This document shows, one piece after another, positions 7,867 through 15,717 of a stretch of DNA of 64,000 bases. The notes beneath the pieces are model-generated. The model had not been told where the DNA came from. It did not search any database and saw nothing but the letters and a program-made list of their open reading frames with translations. Source of the stretch: Leifsonia sp. fls2-241-R2A-40a (lineage in GTDB: Bacteria > Actinomycetota > Actinomycetes > Actinomycetales > Microbacteriaceae); the NCBI RefSeq assembly GCF_030209575.1, contig NZ_JARVRS010000001.1, positions 3,286,001 to 3,350,000 on the forward strand, read 5' to 3'. Every line of letters starts with the position of its first letter. The stretch's first letter is position 1. The translations under genes and the position numbers were made by a program.

Positions 7867-8793
7867 TTACTTGATCGGGTGCTCCTGGAGCCACTTCTTG
7901 GCGAGCGCGTCGGGCTGGGTCTTGCTCGCGCCCTGGTTCTCGCCGTTCAGGTCGATCAGGTCGGACGTGGTGAGCTCCTTGGAGACCTTGTTCAGGACCT
8001 CCTTCACCTTGTCCGAGGCCTTTTTGCTGTTGATCAGCGGCACGATGTTCTGCGCGGCGATCAGGCTCTTCGGGTCCTTCAGGGTGACGAAGCCGTTGTC
8101 CTTGATGGCCGGGGTCGTCGTGTAGATGTCGGCCAGCTGCACGTCGCCGTTCTTCAGCGCGGCGACGGTCAGCGGACCGCCCGAGTCACTGATCGGCTTC
8201 AGCGTCGCGGTGACGCCGTAGTCCGACTTGAGGCCCGGGATGCCGTAGGGGCGGGTCTGGAACTCGGGGTTGGCGCCCACCGTCAGCGGGTCGGTGACGT
8301 TCTTGAGGTCATCGAGGCTGGTGACCTTCCACTTCTCCGAGAATTCCTTGGTGACGTTGTAGGAGTCGGCGTCCTGCGCCTCCGACTGGTCGAGCACCTC
8401 GTAGCCCTTGGGCAGCGCGTCGTTGAGGGCGGCGTAGACGTCGCTGCTCGAGGTCGCGGTGCTGTTCTTGTCGTAGAACTGGAGCAGGTTGCCGCTGTAC
8501 TCGGGGATGAGGTCGATGGAGCCGTCCTGCAGCGCCTTCAGGTAGACGTCGCGCTGTCCGATGCTCGGCTTGTAGGCGACCTTCACGCCGTTGGCCGCGA
8601 GTGCCTGGCCGTAGATCTGCATGAGGATCTCGGACTCGCCGAATGCGGCGGAGCCGACCGTGACGGTGTCGCTGGACGACGACGCCTTGTCGCTGCTGAA
8701 GGCGCCACCTCCGGACGAGCAGGCGCTGAGGGCGAGCAGCGCCCCGGCGGCGAGCACGCCGGCCGCGACGCGACTCTTCTTCGATGCGAACAT
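7867..8793 (-). CDS. Osmoprotectant/betaine ABC transporter substrate-binding lipoprotein
   Basis: A 308-residue OpuAC/ProX-type binding protein. The lipoprotein signal MFASKKSRVAAGVLAAGALLALSAC ends at a cysteine in ALSAC, and is followed by a serine-rich linker. The mature part begins DTVTVGSAAFGESEILMQIYGQ, typical of glycine betaine, choline or carnitine binding proteins of the OpuC type. It is the last of four genes transcribed leftwards, 50 nt after the second permease. The exact compatible solute cannot be told from the sequence. Confidence 0.88.
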   Translation of the reverse strand: MFASKKSRVAAGVLAAGALLALSACSSGGGAFSSDKASSSSDTVTVGSAAFGESEILMQIYGQALAANGVKVAYKPSIGQRDVYLKALQDGSIDLIPEYSGNLLQFYDKNSTATSSSDVYAALNDALPKGYEVLDQSEAQDADSYNVTKEFSEKWKVTSLDDLKNVTDPLTVGANPEFQTRPYGIPGLKSDYGVTATLKPISDSGGPLTVAALKNGDVQLADIYTTTPAIKDNGFVTLKDPKSLIAAQNIVPLINSKKASDKVKEVLNKVSKELTTSDLIDLNGENQGASKTQPDALAKKWLQEHPIK

Positions 8794-8843
8794 GATCTCT
8801 CTTCTCTCGGTGTGTATCTCTGTGTGTGCGTGGGGATGGAAAG

Positions 8844-9587
8844 TCAGGTGGTGGGGGCGCTCGCCCGCGCTGCCGCGCGCCCGGCGTGCCGGGAGTCGCC
8901 CTCGGCGGAGTCGCGGACCCGGCCGGCCGCCACGCCGCGCGGGACGACGAGCCGCTGGACGATCGCGAAGACGCCGTCGGAGACGAGCGCGAGAGCGACG
9001 ACGATGATCGAGCCGCCGAGCATCTCGGGGTAGTTCTGTACCGCGATCCCGTCGAACAGGAAGCGTCCGAGGCCGCCCACCGGAAGGATCGCCGCGACGG
9101 TCCAGGTCGCGATCACCTGCAGCGCTCCGGAGCGGATGCCGCCGATGACGAGCGGGAGGGCGAGCGGCAGCTCGACCTTCGTGAAGACCTGCCAGCCGGT
9201 CATGCCGATGGCGCGGGCGGCATCGATGGGAGCCCGGTCGACCGACTCGAGGCCCGAGTAGGCGCCGGCCAGGATCGGCGGGATCGCCAGGATCGTCAAG
9301 GCGATCAGCGGCGGGACGATCGTCAGATTGGTCGTGATCAGCGCGAGGTAGATGACGAGACCCAGGGTCGGCAGCGCACGCAGCGCGCCCGAGACCCCGA
9401 CGGCCAGCCCCCGGAACCGTCCGCTGTGACCGATCGCGAAACCGATCGGAAGCGCGATGATCGCGGCGAGCAGCAGCGTGAGCAGCGAGTAGACGATGTG
9501 CTCTCCGAGCCGGGCGGGGATGCCGCTGGCCCCGGACCAGTTCACCGGGTCGAAGATCCACCCGAAGGCGGCGACGATATCGGTCAT
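8844..9587 (-). CDS. Osmoprotectant ABC transporter permease (second)
   Basis: A 247-residue binding-protein-dependent permease of the OpuCB/OpuCD type. Five to six hydrophobic segments surround the ATPase contact loop, seen here as AIGMTGWQVFTKVELPLALPLVIGGI (residues about 125-150). The last 25 residues are a charged, arginine- and alanine-rich tail. Its ATG overlaps the stop of the first permease by 4 nt. With the neighbouring genes it gives the set of one ATPase, two permeases and one binding protein. Confidence 0.87.
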   Translation of the reverse strand: MTDIVAAFGWIFDPVNWSGASGIPARLGEHIVYSLLTLLLAAIIALPIGFAIGHSGRFRGLAVGVSGALRALPTLGLVIYLALITTNLTIVPPLIALTILAIPPILAGAYSGLESVDRAPIDAARAIGMTGWQVFTKVELPLALPLVIGGIRSGALQVIATWTVAAILPVGGLGRFLFDGIAVQNYPEMLGGSIIVVALALVSDGVFAIVQRLVVPRGVAAGRVRDSAEGDSRHAGRAAARASAPTT

Positions 9588-10273
9588 GCTCCGGTCACCG
9601 CCCTCATCGCCTGGCGGCGGCTGAGGCCCTTCGCGCGGCGGTCCGCGCGCGTCCAGGGCAGCACCAGCCGCCCGATGCCGACCAGGATCAGGTCGAACAC
9701 CAGCGCCAGGATCATGATCAGGACGATGCCCACCAAGACCTCCTCGGTGTACGACCGGTTGAGGCCGTCGGTGAACAGGTAGCCCAGGTTGGGGACGCCC
9801 AGCAGGGCGCCGACGCTGACGAGGCTGACCGTGCTGACCGAGACCACGCGAAGGCCCGCGAGCAGCACCGGGCCGGCGAGCGGGAGCTCGACGGACCAGA
9901 ACCGGCGCCAGCCGGAGAATCCGATCGCCGTCGCCGACTGCAGGACGTCACCGGGCACGGAGGCCAGCGCATCGGCAGTGGTGCGGACCATGAGCGCGAC
10001 CGCGTAGATGCTCAAGGCGATCACGACGTTGATCGGCGACAGGATCTGTGTGCCGATCAGGGCGGGCATCGCGAAGAACAGCGGGAGCGAGGGGATCGCG
10101 TACAGGATGCCGCCGACCGTGAGCAGGACGCCGCGACTCCAGCGGTAGCGGTTCGCCACCCAGCCGATCGGCAGCGAGAACACGAAGCCGATGACGATCG
10201 GCAGTGCACTCAGCCACACGTGGGAGACCGTGAGATTCCAGACCTGGCCGAGATTCGACCACAAGAAACTCAC
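9584..10273 (-). CDS. Osmoprotectant ABC transporter permease (first)
   Basis: A 229-residue membrane permease of the same family as the gene that follows. The start is a GTG whose GTGA overlaps the stop of the ATPase gene. Hydrophobic segments are evident at about residues 18-35, 50-75, 80-100 and 180-210. The contact loop is ATAIGFSGWRRFWSVELPLAGPVLLAGL. The motif positions agree with OpuC-type permeases rather than the larger ProW type. Confidence 0.87.
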   Translation of the reverse strand: MSFLWSNLGQVWNLTVSHVWLSALPIVIGFVFSLPIGWVANRYRWSRGVLLTVGGILYAIPSLPLFFAMPALIGTQILSPINVVIALSIYAVALMVRTTADALASVPGDVLQSATAIGFSGWRRFWSVELPLAGPVLLAGLRVVSVSTVSLVSVGALLGVPNLGYLFTDGLNRSYTEEVLVGIVLIMILALVFDLILVGIGRLVLPWTRADRRAKGLSRRQAMRAVTGA

Positions 10274-11169
10274 GACGCGTCCTCACCCTGCGCCGGAGCA
10301 CCCGCGACCGGAACGGTCGCGGCCTTTGCCTCGGAGGGAGCGGCGGCGCCGTTCGGCGCGCCGGTGAGGACGCCCGCAGCGCGGCCGTCGCTGTCGACGA
10401 GAACCGAACCGGTCGGCGTCTCCTCGACGTGGAGTGCCCGGCGACCGCGGTCGGCGCCGATGAAGGACGCCACGAAGTCGTCGGCGGGATCGGCGAGGAT
10501 CTCGGCCGGGGTGCCCTTCTGGGCGACGATGCCGCCCTTCCGGAAGATGACGACCTGGTCGCCCAGCTTGAACGCCTCGTCGATGTCGTGGGTGACGAAG
10601 ACGACCGTCTTGTCGAGATCGCGCTGCAGGTGCAGCAGCTCGTTCTGCAGGTCGTCGCGGACGATCGGGTCGACGGCGCCGAACGGCTCGTCCATCAGCA
10701 GGATGTTGGGGTCGACGGCCAGGCCGCGCGCCACACCGACCCGCTGCTGCTGCCCGCCGGACAGCTGGCTCGGGTACCGGTCGGCGAGCGAACGCTCCAG
10801 GCCGACCGTGTCCATGAGCGCGAGCGCGTGCTCGCGCGCATCCTTCTTCTTCGCACCCGTGAGGAGCGGGACGGTGGCGATGTTGTCGACCACCTTGCGG
10901 TGCGGGAGCAGCCCGGAATTCTGCATGACATAGCCGATGGAGCGGCGGAGCGGGACGGGCTTGAGGGAGAGGACGTCCTCCCCGTCGATCTCGATCTGGC
11001 CGGAGGTCGGGTCGACCATGCGGTTGATCATGCGCAGGATGGTCGTCTTGCCGCTTCCCGAGGAACCGACCAGCACTGTGATGCGCCGCGACGGGATCAC
11101 CAGCGAGAAGTCGTCGACAGCCAGCGTCCCATCGGGGAAGCGCTTCGTCACGTTGCGGAACTCGATCAC
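10270..11169 (-). CDS. Osmoprotectant ABC transporter ATP-binding protein
   Basis: The energising subunit of the importer, 299 residues. It has Walker A VGSSGSGKTT, Q-loop YVMQNSGLLPHRKV, signature LSGGQQQRVGVARG, Walker B ILLMDEPFGAVD and the switch HDIDEAFKLGD. After the core domain (to about residue 240) comes a tail ending in a low-complexity Ala/Pro stretch instead of the two CBS domains of ProV/OpuAA, so osmolality sensing through CBS domains is not expected. I choose a GTG at 11169 because GGGGGAG lies 5-6 nt upstream and the family N-terminus (IEFRNVTKRFPDG) begins there. It is the first gene of the operon. Confidence 0.9.
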   Translation of the reverse strand: MIEFRNVTKRFPDGTLAVDDFSLVIPSRRITVLVGSSGSGKTTILRMINRMVDPTSGQIEIDGEDVLSLKPVPLRRSIGYVMQNSGLLPHRKVVDNIATVPLLTGAKKKDAREHALALMDTVGLERSLADRYPSQLSGGQQQRVGVARGLAVDPNILLMDEPFGAVDPIVRDDLQNELLHLQRDLDKTVVFVTHDIDEAFKLGDQVVIFRKGGIVAQKGTPAEILADPADDFVASFIGADRGRRALHVEETPTGSVLVDSDGRAAGVLTGAPNGAAAPSEAKAATVPVAGAPAQGEDAS

Positions 11170-11240
11170 GTCGGCTCCCCCGTCTTCGGGGTCGCGGCGC
11201 GCTCGGGAACGCTCGTGGGTGCGGGGGCGGTGACAACCAT
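11166..11240 (-). CDS. Possible 24-residue leader peptide ahead of the osmoprotectant operon
   Basis: An ATG at 11240 opens 24 codons with genome-like codon use, and its TGA overlaps the GTG of the ATPase gene. A possible promoter (TTGCGG, 18 nt, TGGCTT) ends exactly 6 nt before this ATG, which would make it leaderless. Support is limited to this arrangement. Confidence 0.3.
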   Translation of the reverse strand: MVVTAPAPTSVPERAATPKTGEPT

Positions 11241-11246
11241 CGGACC

Positions 11247-11276
11247 AAGCCAAACAGCGTCCGGCCGATTCCGCAA
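11247..11276 (-). promoter_or_regulatory. Candidate promoter of the osmoprotectant ABC operon
   Basis: On the minus strand TTGCGG (11276-11271) and TGGCTT (11252-11247) are separated by 18 nt. The -10 match is weak. The rest of the 11170-11428 gap shows no other clear signal. Confidence 0.35.
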
Positions 11277-11428
11277 TGGAATACGACGAATTGTGGCATT
11301 CAGGGTCGGTCGCATTCCGGCCCCCTTTCCTGTCGGTGGCGAGCACATGCTGTTCGGAGCACTAGCCCGTGTGGATGGCAACCTGCCACCGACCACCGAC
11401 ATTCCCGGAAATGCGAAACCCTGCGGTC

Positions 11429-12085
11429 TCAGTCCTTCGAGCCGAAACGGCGCTCGAGGTACTCACGGGCGACCGTGCGCGCCTCGGAGATGTACCGCTC
11501 GTCGCCGTTCGGGTCCTCGACGAAGGCCCGGCTGATCAGCGAGTCCATCATCTCGACGACGACCTGCAGCCGGAACGACAGGTCATCGCCCGCCGGGAGG
11601 CCGTACTCATCGGACAGGATCTGGGCGAACAGGTTGGCGAACCCGCTGTCTGCCTGTGCCTCTTCCTCCGCGGTGCCGGAACGCTCGGCGTCGGCGAAGC
11701 GGATGATGCGGAATCCGCGCTCGGTGCGGAACATGTGCACAAAGGCGTCGATCGCGCACTCCACGGCGTTCCACCAGTGCTGCGGCGCCTGCGCGTCGAT
11801 GGCCTCGACCACCGAGCGGCGGTAGCGCAGCAGCGCCCGGTCGCGCAGCGCCTGCAGCAGGACGATGCGGTCCGGGAAGTAGCGGTACACGGTGCCGATG
11901 GATGCGCCGGCGCGCTCGGCGACCATGGCGGTCGTCAGGCGATCGAAGCCGATCTCGTCCACGACTTCGGCTGCGGCATCCAGCAGGGCGTCGATTCGCG
12001 CGGCGCTGCGCTCCTGAATCGGCTCTGTGCGAACGAGCGGTGCTCCGACGGTGCTCTGACCGGCGACCAGATCGTTGATGGGCAC
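11429..12085 (-). CDS. TetR/AcrR-family transcriptional regulator
   Basis: A 218-residue TetR-type regulator. The DNA-binding domain is at about residues 20-70 (RIDALLDAAAEVVDEIGFDRLTTAMVAERAGASIGTVYRYFPDR), followed by a helical ligand and dimer domain. A GTG at 12085 is chosen because GGAG lies 8 nt upstream; longer frames have no ribosome binding site. The target is unknown. It lies upstream of the osmoprotectant operon in the same orientation and divergent from the App1-domain gene. Two palindromes in the divergent region (12140-12158 and 12229-12244) are candidate operators. Confidence 0.88.
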   Translation of the reverse strand: MPINDLVAGQSTVGAPLVRTEPIQERSAARIDALLDAAAEVVDEIGFDRLTTAMVAERAGASIGTVYRYFPDRIVLLQALRDRALLRYRRSVVEAIDAQAPQHWWNAVECAIDAFVHMFRTERGFRIIRFADAERSGTAEEEAQADSGFANLFAQILSDEYGLPAGDDLSFRLQVVVEMMDSLISRAFVEDPNGDERYISEARTVAREYLERRFGSKD

Positions 12086-12139
12086 GAGGGCGGCTCCTTC
12101 TATCTCTCGAATAAGGCGGTATTGCGGGTCCCCAGCCCG

Positions 12140-12158
12140 GCGACGGGTATCCCGTCGC
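12140..12158. promoter_or_regulatory. Palindrome, candidate TetR operator
   Basis: GCGACGGGTATCCCGTCGC has 8-base arms around TAT. It lies 55 nt upstream of the TetR start, a usual place for autoregulation. No binding evidence is available. Confidence 0.45.
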
Positions 12159-12228
12159 GCTACCGCGATCATATTCGTGGAAACCTCACTTCTGCTGAGG
12201 ATTACTCTGTGACGCGCCGCAGAAATGT

Positions 12229-12244
12229 CCCCCAGATCTGGGGG
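12229..12244. promoter_or_regulatory. Perfect 16-bp palindrome before the App1-domain gene
   Basis: CCCCCAGATCTGGGGG is a perfect palindrome 43 nt upstream of the ATG at 12287. A related element, CCCCC-AAGTC-GGGGG, lies at 49389-49403 between the PP2C and kinase genes. It could be a shared operator. Confidence 0.45.
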
Positions 12245-12286
12245 ATGCATTCGTGTGCACGTTCACTCCATGAGAAAGTGGACCAG

Positions 12287-13387
12287 ATGTCCTCCCCCGA
12301 ATCGCGCCCCGAGCGAGCCTCCGGCGCCCCCGCTGTCCGTCGCGGCAGCGCGGTCGAGCCCATCATGCACCGTGCCGCCCGCATCGAGGACGCCTTCCAC
12401 GACTTCCGCGCCCGGCGGGCCCGCAAGCGCGGCTTCCTCGCGACGATCGTCCCGTACACGGGATACGGCGCGCCCAGCTGGGTGCGCATCCTGGGCCGCG
12501 TCGTGCTGGCGAAGGATCCGCGCCCCGGCAGCCGCGCCGAGCGCCTGCACCGCAAGCGCGAGGAGTCCGTCCGCGGCTGGCGCTCGTTCGTGAGCGTCCC
12601 GCTCGCGATGACCACCGTCACGGTCGAGATCGAGGGCGAGCGCCACGAGGTCGTGACCGACCGCGGCGGGGTGATCGACACCGTCATCCCCGTCAATCTG
12701 ACCCCGGGCCGGCACACCGTCCGCCTGTCGACCGCTGAGTCGACTCGAGTCTTCGAGGCGCCGGTCTTCGTGGTCGACCCGAAGGCGACGTTCGGCATCA
12801 TCTCCGACATCGACGACACGGTGATGGTGACGGCGCTCCCCCGGCCGCTGCTCGCCGCCTGGAACACGTTCGTGCTCGACGAGCATGCGCGGGTCGCAAC
12901 GCCCGGGATGGCCGTGCTGCTCGAACGTCTCTCGGCCGCGCATCCCGGAGCGCCCATCATCTACCTCTCGACAGGCGCCTGGAACGTCGCTCCGACGCTC
13001 AGCCGATTCCTCTCGCGCAACCTCTTCCCCACCGGCCCCATGCTCCTGACCGACTGGGGCCCGACCCACGATCGGTGGTTCCGCAGCGGCCGCGAGCACA
13101 AGCGGACGAGCCTCGAGCGGCTCTCGCAGGAGTTCCCCGGGCTGAAGTGGCTGCTGATCGGCGACGACGGACAGCACGACGAAGACCTGTACGGCGAGTT
13201 CACCACCGCGCACCCCGACAACGTCGCTGCGGTCGCCATCCGGCAGCTCTCCAGCGGTGAGGCGGTCCTGGCCGGCGGCCGCTCCAAGGCGGACAAGCAC
13301 AGCGAGGTGTCGGGGACCCCGTGGGTCTACGCGCCCGACGGGGCGGGCCTGAGCGAGCAGCTCGGAGACCTGGGGCTGATCCACTAG
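12287..13387 (+). CDS. App1-domain (DUF2183) phosphatase
   Basis: A 366-residue protein whose C-terminal half matches the catalytic domain of yeast App1-type phosphatidate phosphatase, a HAD-fold enzyme. The nucleophile motif DIDDTVMV lies near residue 174, a central loop has the motif YLSTGAWNV, and the last HAD acid pair is in LIGDDGQHDEDLY near residue 290. The N-terminal part (residues 75-165) looks like a beta-rich accessory domain. There is no signal peptide. The ATG at 12287 is chosen over upstream in-frame codons, which lack ribosome sites. Bacterial members have uncertain substrates. Confidence 0.85.
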   Translation: MSSPESRPERASGAPAVRRGSAVEPIMHRAARIEDAFHDFRARRARKRGFLATIVPYTGYGAPSWVRILGRVVLAKDPRPGSRAERLHRKREESVRGWRSFVSVPLAMTTVTVEIEGERHEVVTDRGGVIDTVIPVNLTPGRHTVRLSTAESTRVFEAPVFVVDPKATFGIISDIDDTVMVTALPRPLLAAWNTFVLDEHARVATPGMAVLLERLSAAHPGAPIIYLSTGAWNVAPTLSRFLSRNLFPTGPMLLTDWGPTHDRWFRSGREHKRTSLERLSQEFPGLKWLLIGDDGQHDEDLYGEFTTAHPDNVAAVAIRQLSSGEAVLAGGRSKADKHSEVSGTPWVYAPDGAGLSEQLGDLGLIH

Positions 13388-13431
13388 CCGCGGGGCTGTG
13401 TCGGCTGCTGGGCGGTGTCGGCCGTTCCTGG

Positions 13432-13437
13432 CAGGCT
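13432..13437 (+). promoter_or_regulatory. -10 element of the AlkZ-like gene (leaderless)
   Basis: CAGGCT lies 6 nt before the ATG at 13444; there is no ribosome binding site. Confidence 0.45.
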
Positions 13438-13443
13438 GAGGCC

Positions 13444-14556
13444 ATGACGTTCAGCCCTCCCGCTCCCGGCCGCGCCAGCCGTGGCGAGCTGCTCCGCCTG
13501 CGGCGACTCGCCCAGGCGATCGACGGCCCGCGCGAGCCCGACCCCGCTGCCGCCGCGCGGCGGTTGCTGGCGCTGCAAGGGCAGGACTTCGCCGCCGGAT
13601 GCTGGGCGCTCGCACTGCGGACCACGGGTGCGACGCAGGCGGATGTGCTGGCAGAGCTCGACGCCGGCCGGATCATCCGCTCGTGGCCCATGCGGGGCAC
13701 CCTCCACTTCGTCCCGCCGGAGGACCTGCGCTGGATGCTGTCCGTGACCGCTGACCGCATGGTGGCGGGGCTCGGCCGCCGTCAGCAGCAGCTCGGACTG
13801 GAGGCCGCCGACTTCGCCCACGCCGCCGACGTGGTGACCGCCGCCCTCACCGGCGGCAACAGCATCGGCCGCGCGGAGCTCATGCAGCTGTGGGAGGACG
13901 CGGGCATCGCCACGACGGGCCAGCGGGGCTACCACCTCATCTACTACCTCGCCCAGACCGGACTCCTGTGCTGGGGACCGGTCGTGCGGGTCGGAAACGG
14001 GAACCCGACGCAGGCGCTCGTCCTGCTGGACGAGTGGGCACCTGCTCCCCCGCCGCTCTCGGCGGACGAGGCGCTCGCGCAGTTCCTGCTCCGATACCTG
14101 CACGGCCACGGACCGGCGACGGTCCGCGATTTCGTCTGGTGGACCAAGGGAACCGTGGCGGGCGCCAAGACCGCACGCGCCGTCCTCGGGGATGCGCTGA
14201 CCACGCTCGAGGTGGACGGGGTCGAATACCTCGTCACCGCGGAACTCCTGGAGCGGGCGGCGGCCACGCCGGCCTCCCGCGCCGAGAAGGAGGCGGTGCA
14301 CCTCCTCCCCGGCTTCGACGAGTACCTGCTCGGCTACCAGGACCGCTCCCCGATCCTCGACGACGAGCACGCGGAACTCATCGTCCCCGGCGGCAACGGC
14401 ATCTTCCAGCCCATCATCGTCGCCGGCGGGCGCATCGTCGGCACCTGGCGTCGTGACGGCGGCCGCGTCCTGCCGCAGCCGTTCGCGCCGCTCACTCCCG
14501 CGCGGGAGGCGCGGCTGGAACGTTCCGCCCGCGCGTACGCCGCGTACGCCGGGTGA
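13444..14556 (+). CDS. Winged-helix DNA-binding protein, AlkZ/YcaQ-like
   Basis: A 370-residue member of the winged-helix family (HTH_42) to which the DNA glycosylases AlkZ and YcaQ belong; these remove alkylated or cross-linked bases. The segment AARRLLALQGQDFAAGCWAL (residues about 37-57) contains QGQ, which matches the catalytic Q-x-Q pattern of AlkZ, and MRGTLHFVPPEDLRWML follows as in the family. The C-terminal part has LLPGFDEYLLGYQDR, also a family hallmark. The ATG at 13444 appears leaderless. Glycosylase activity is inferred from family membership only, since many actinobacterial members are uncharacterised. Confidence 0.82.
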   Translation: MTFSPPAPGRASRGELLRLRRLAQAIDGPREPDPAAAARRLLALQGQDFAAGCWALALRTTGATQADVLAELDAGRIIRSWPMRGTLHFVPPEDLRWMLSVTADRMVAGLGRRQQQLGLEAADFAHAADVVTAALTGGNSIGRAELMQLWEDAGIATTGQRGYHLIYYLAQTGLLCWGPVVRVGNGNPTQALVLLDEWAPAPPPLSADEALAQFLLRYLHGHGPATVRDFVWWTKGTVAGAKTARAVLGDALTTLEVDGVEYLVTAELLERAAATPASRAEKEAVHLLPGFDEYLLGYQDRSPILDDEHAELIVPGGNGIFQPIIVAGGRIVGTWRRDGGRVLPQPFAPLTPAREARLERSARAYAAYAG

Positions 14557-14610
14557 GCAGGACTGGCCGCGGCGCGCATCCACGCGTGCATCCATGCGTC
14601 CGCGGCCCGG

Positions 14611-14616
14611 TAGCGT
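14611..14616 (+). promoter_or_regulatory. -10 element of the FUSC gene (leaderless)
   Basis: TAGCGT ends 6 nt before the second of two adjacent GTG codons, which favours 14623 as the start over 14620. Confidence 0.5.
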
Positions 14617-14622
14617 GGAGTG

Positions 14623-15714
14623 GTGGCTCGCACTAGGTCGACCGGACGCCGTCTCCCGGCGGGCATCGCGCTACCCGCCACGATCCGCACGTCGACCCGG
14701 GCGCCGTTCCTGCAGGTGGTGAAGACGGCCGTCGCCATGGTCGCCGCGTGGGGCGTCGCCAGTCTGTTCGTGCGGGGAGAGCTGCCGATCTTCGCGACCA
14801 TCGCGGCGCTGCTGGTCGTCCAGCCCAGCGTGAACCAGTCCGTGGGACGCGCCATCGAACGGTCGCTGGGTGTCATCGGCGGCGTCGTCATCGCCTACCT
14901 GATCGGGCTGGCCTTCGGAACGAACAGCTGGATCGTGCTGCTGGCTGTCGTCGTCTCCGTGCTGCTGGCGTGGGCGCTCAAGCTGACGCCCGGCACGGCC
15001 AACCAGGTGCCGATCACGGCCATGCTGGTGCTCGCGATCGGCGCCTCCGACCCGGAGTACGCGCTCGCGCGCATCGTCGAGACGGTGATCGGTGCGGCGA
15101 TCGGCGTCGTCGTCAACGTGGCGATCGTCCCGCCGGTGCTGACCGCGCCCGCACGCCAGGCCGTGGCCGCGCTCGGAAACGAGCTCGCCGCCACGCTCAC
15201 CCGCCTGGCGAACGCCTTGACGACCGGGCACACCCGGGCCGAGCTGGATGCGCTCCTCATCGAGGCGCGCCTGCTCCGCCCGATGGAGACCAAAGCGCAG
15301 AGCGCGCTGACGGCGGCCGACGAGAGCCTGTCGCTGAACCCGCGCCAACGGAAGCACCGCGTCATCCTGGAGCACGATCAGCAGCTGTTCGACCGCTTAC
15401 GTCCTCTGATCAACCGGACGCTCGGCATGACCCGGGCCTACCACGACCACTACGACGACAGCCTGGCGGCCGAGCCGACCATCCACGCCATCGCCGACGA
15501 GCTGAACCGGGCCGCCCACGACCTGCGACTGCTGGTGCGCGATCCGGATGAGCCGATCGTCGAACCGGGCACCGAGACCGCGGGCGTCCCGGTGCTCACG
15601 GCTCCGCTGACGATCGCCACCCCCGACCCGCGCCATTGGGTCCTCATCGGATCGCTGGTGGAGGACCTCCGGCGCATCCACGTGGAGATCGCGGGAGACG
15701 ACGAGGCGGGCTGA
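14623..15714 (+). CDS. FUSC-family (aromatic acid exporter-like) membrane protein
   Basis: A 363-residue protein with an N-terminal block of about five to six membrane helices (residues 25-175, including FATIAALLVVQPSVNQSVGRAIERSLG, the family signature region) and a cytoplasmic helical C-terminal half. This is the layout of the fusaric acid resistance/aromatic acid exporter (FUSC) family. No partner periplasmic or outer components exist, as expected for an actinobacterium. It is followed after 3 nt by the convergent proS, with no recognisable terminator between. The substrate is unknown. Confidence 0.82.
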   Translation: MARTRSTGRRLPAGIALPATIRTSTRAPFLQVVKTAVAMVAAWGVASLFVRGELPIFATIAALLVVQPSVNQSVGRAIERSLGVIGGVVIAYLIGLAFGTNSWIVLLAVVVSVLLAWALKLTPGTANQVPITAMLVLAIGASDPEYALARIVETVIGAAIGVVVNVAIVPPVLTAPARQAVAALGNELAATLTRLANALTTGHTRAELDALLIEARLLRPMETKAQSALTAADESLSLNPRQRKHRVILEHDQQLFDRLRPLINRTLGMTRAYHDHYDDSLAAEPTIHAIADELNRAAHDLRLLVRDPDEPIVEPGTETAGVPVLTAPLTIATPDPRHWVLIGSLVEDLRRIHVEIAGDDEAG

Positions 15715-15717
15715 CGC

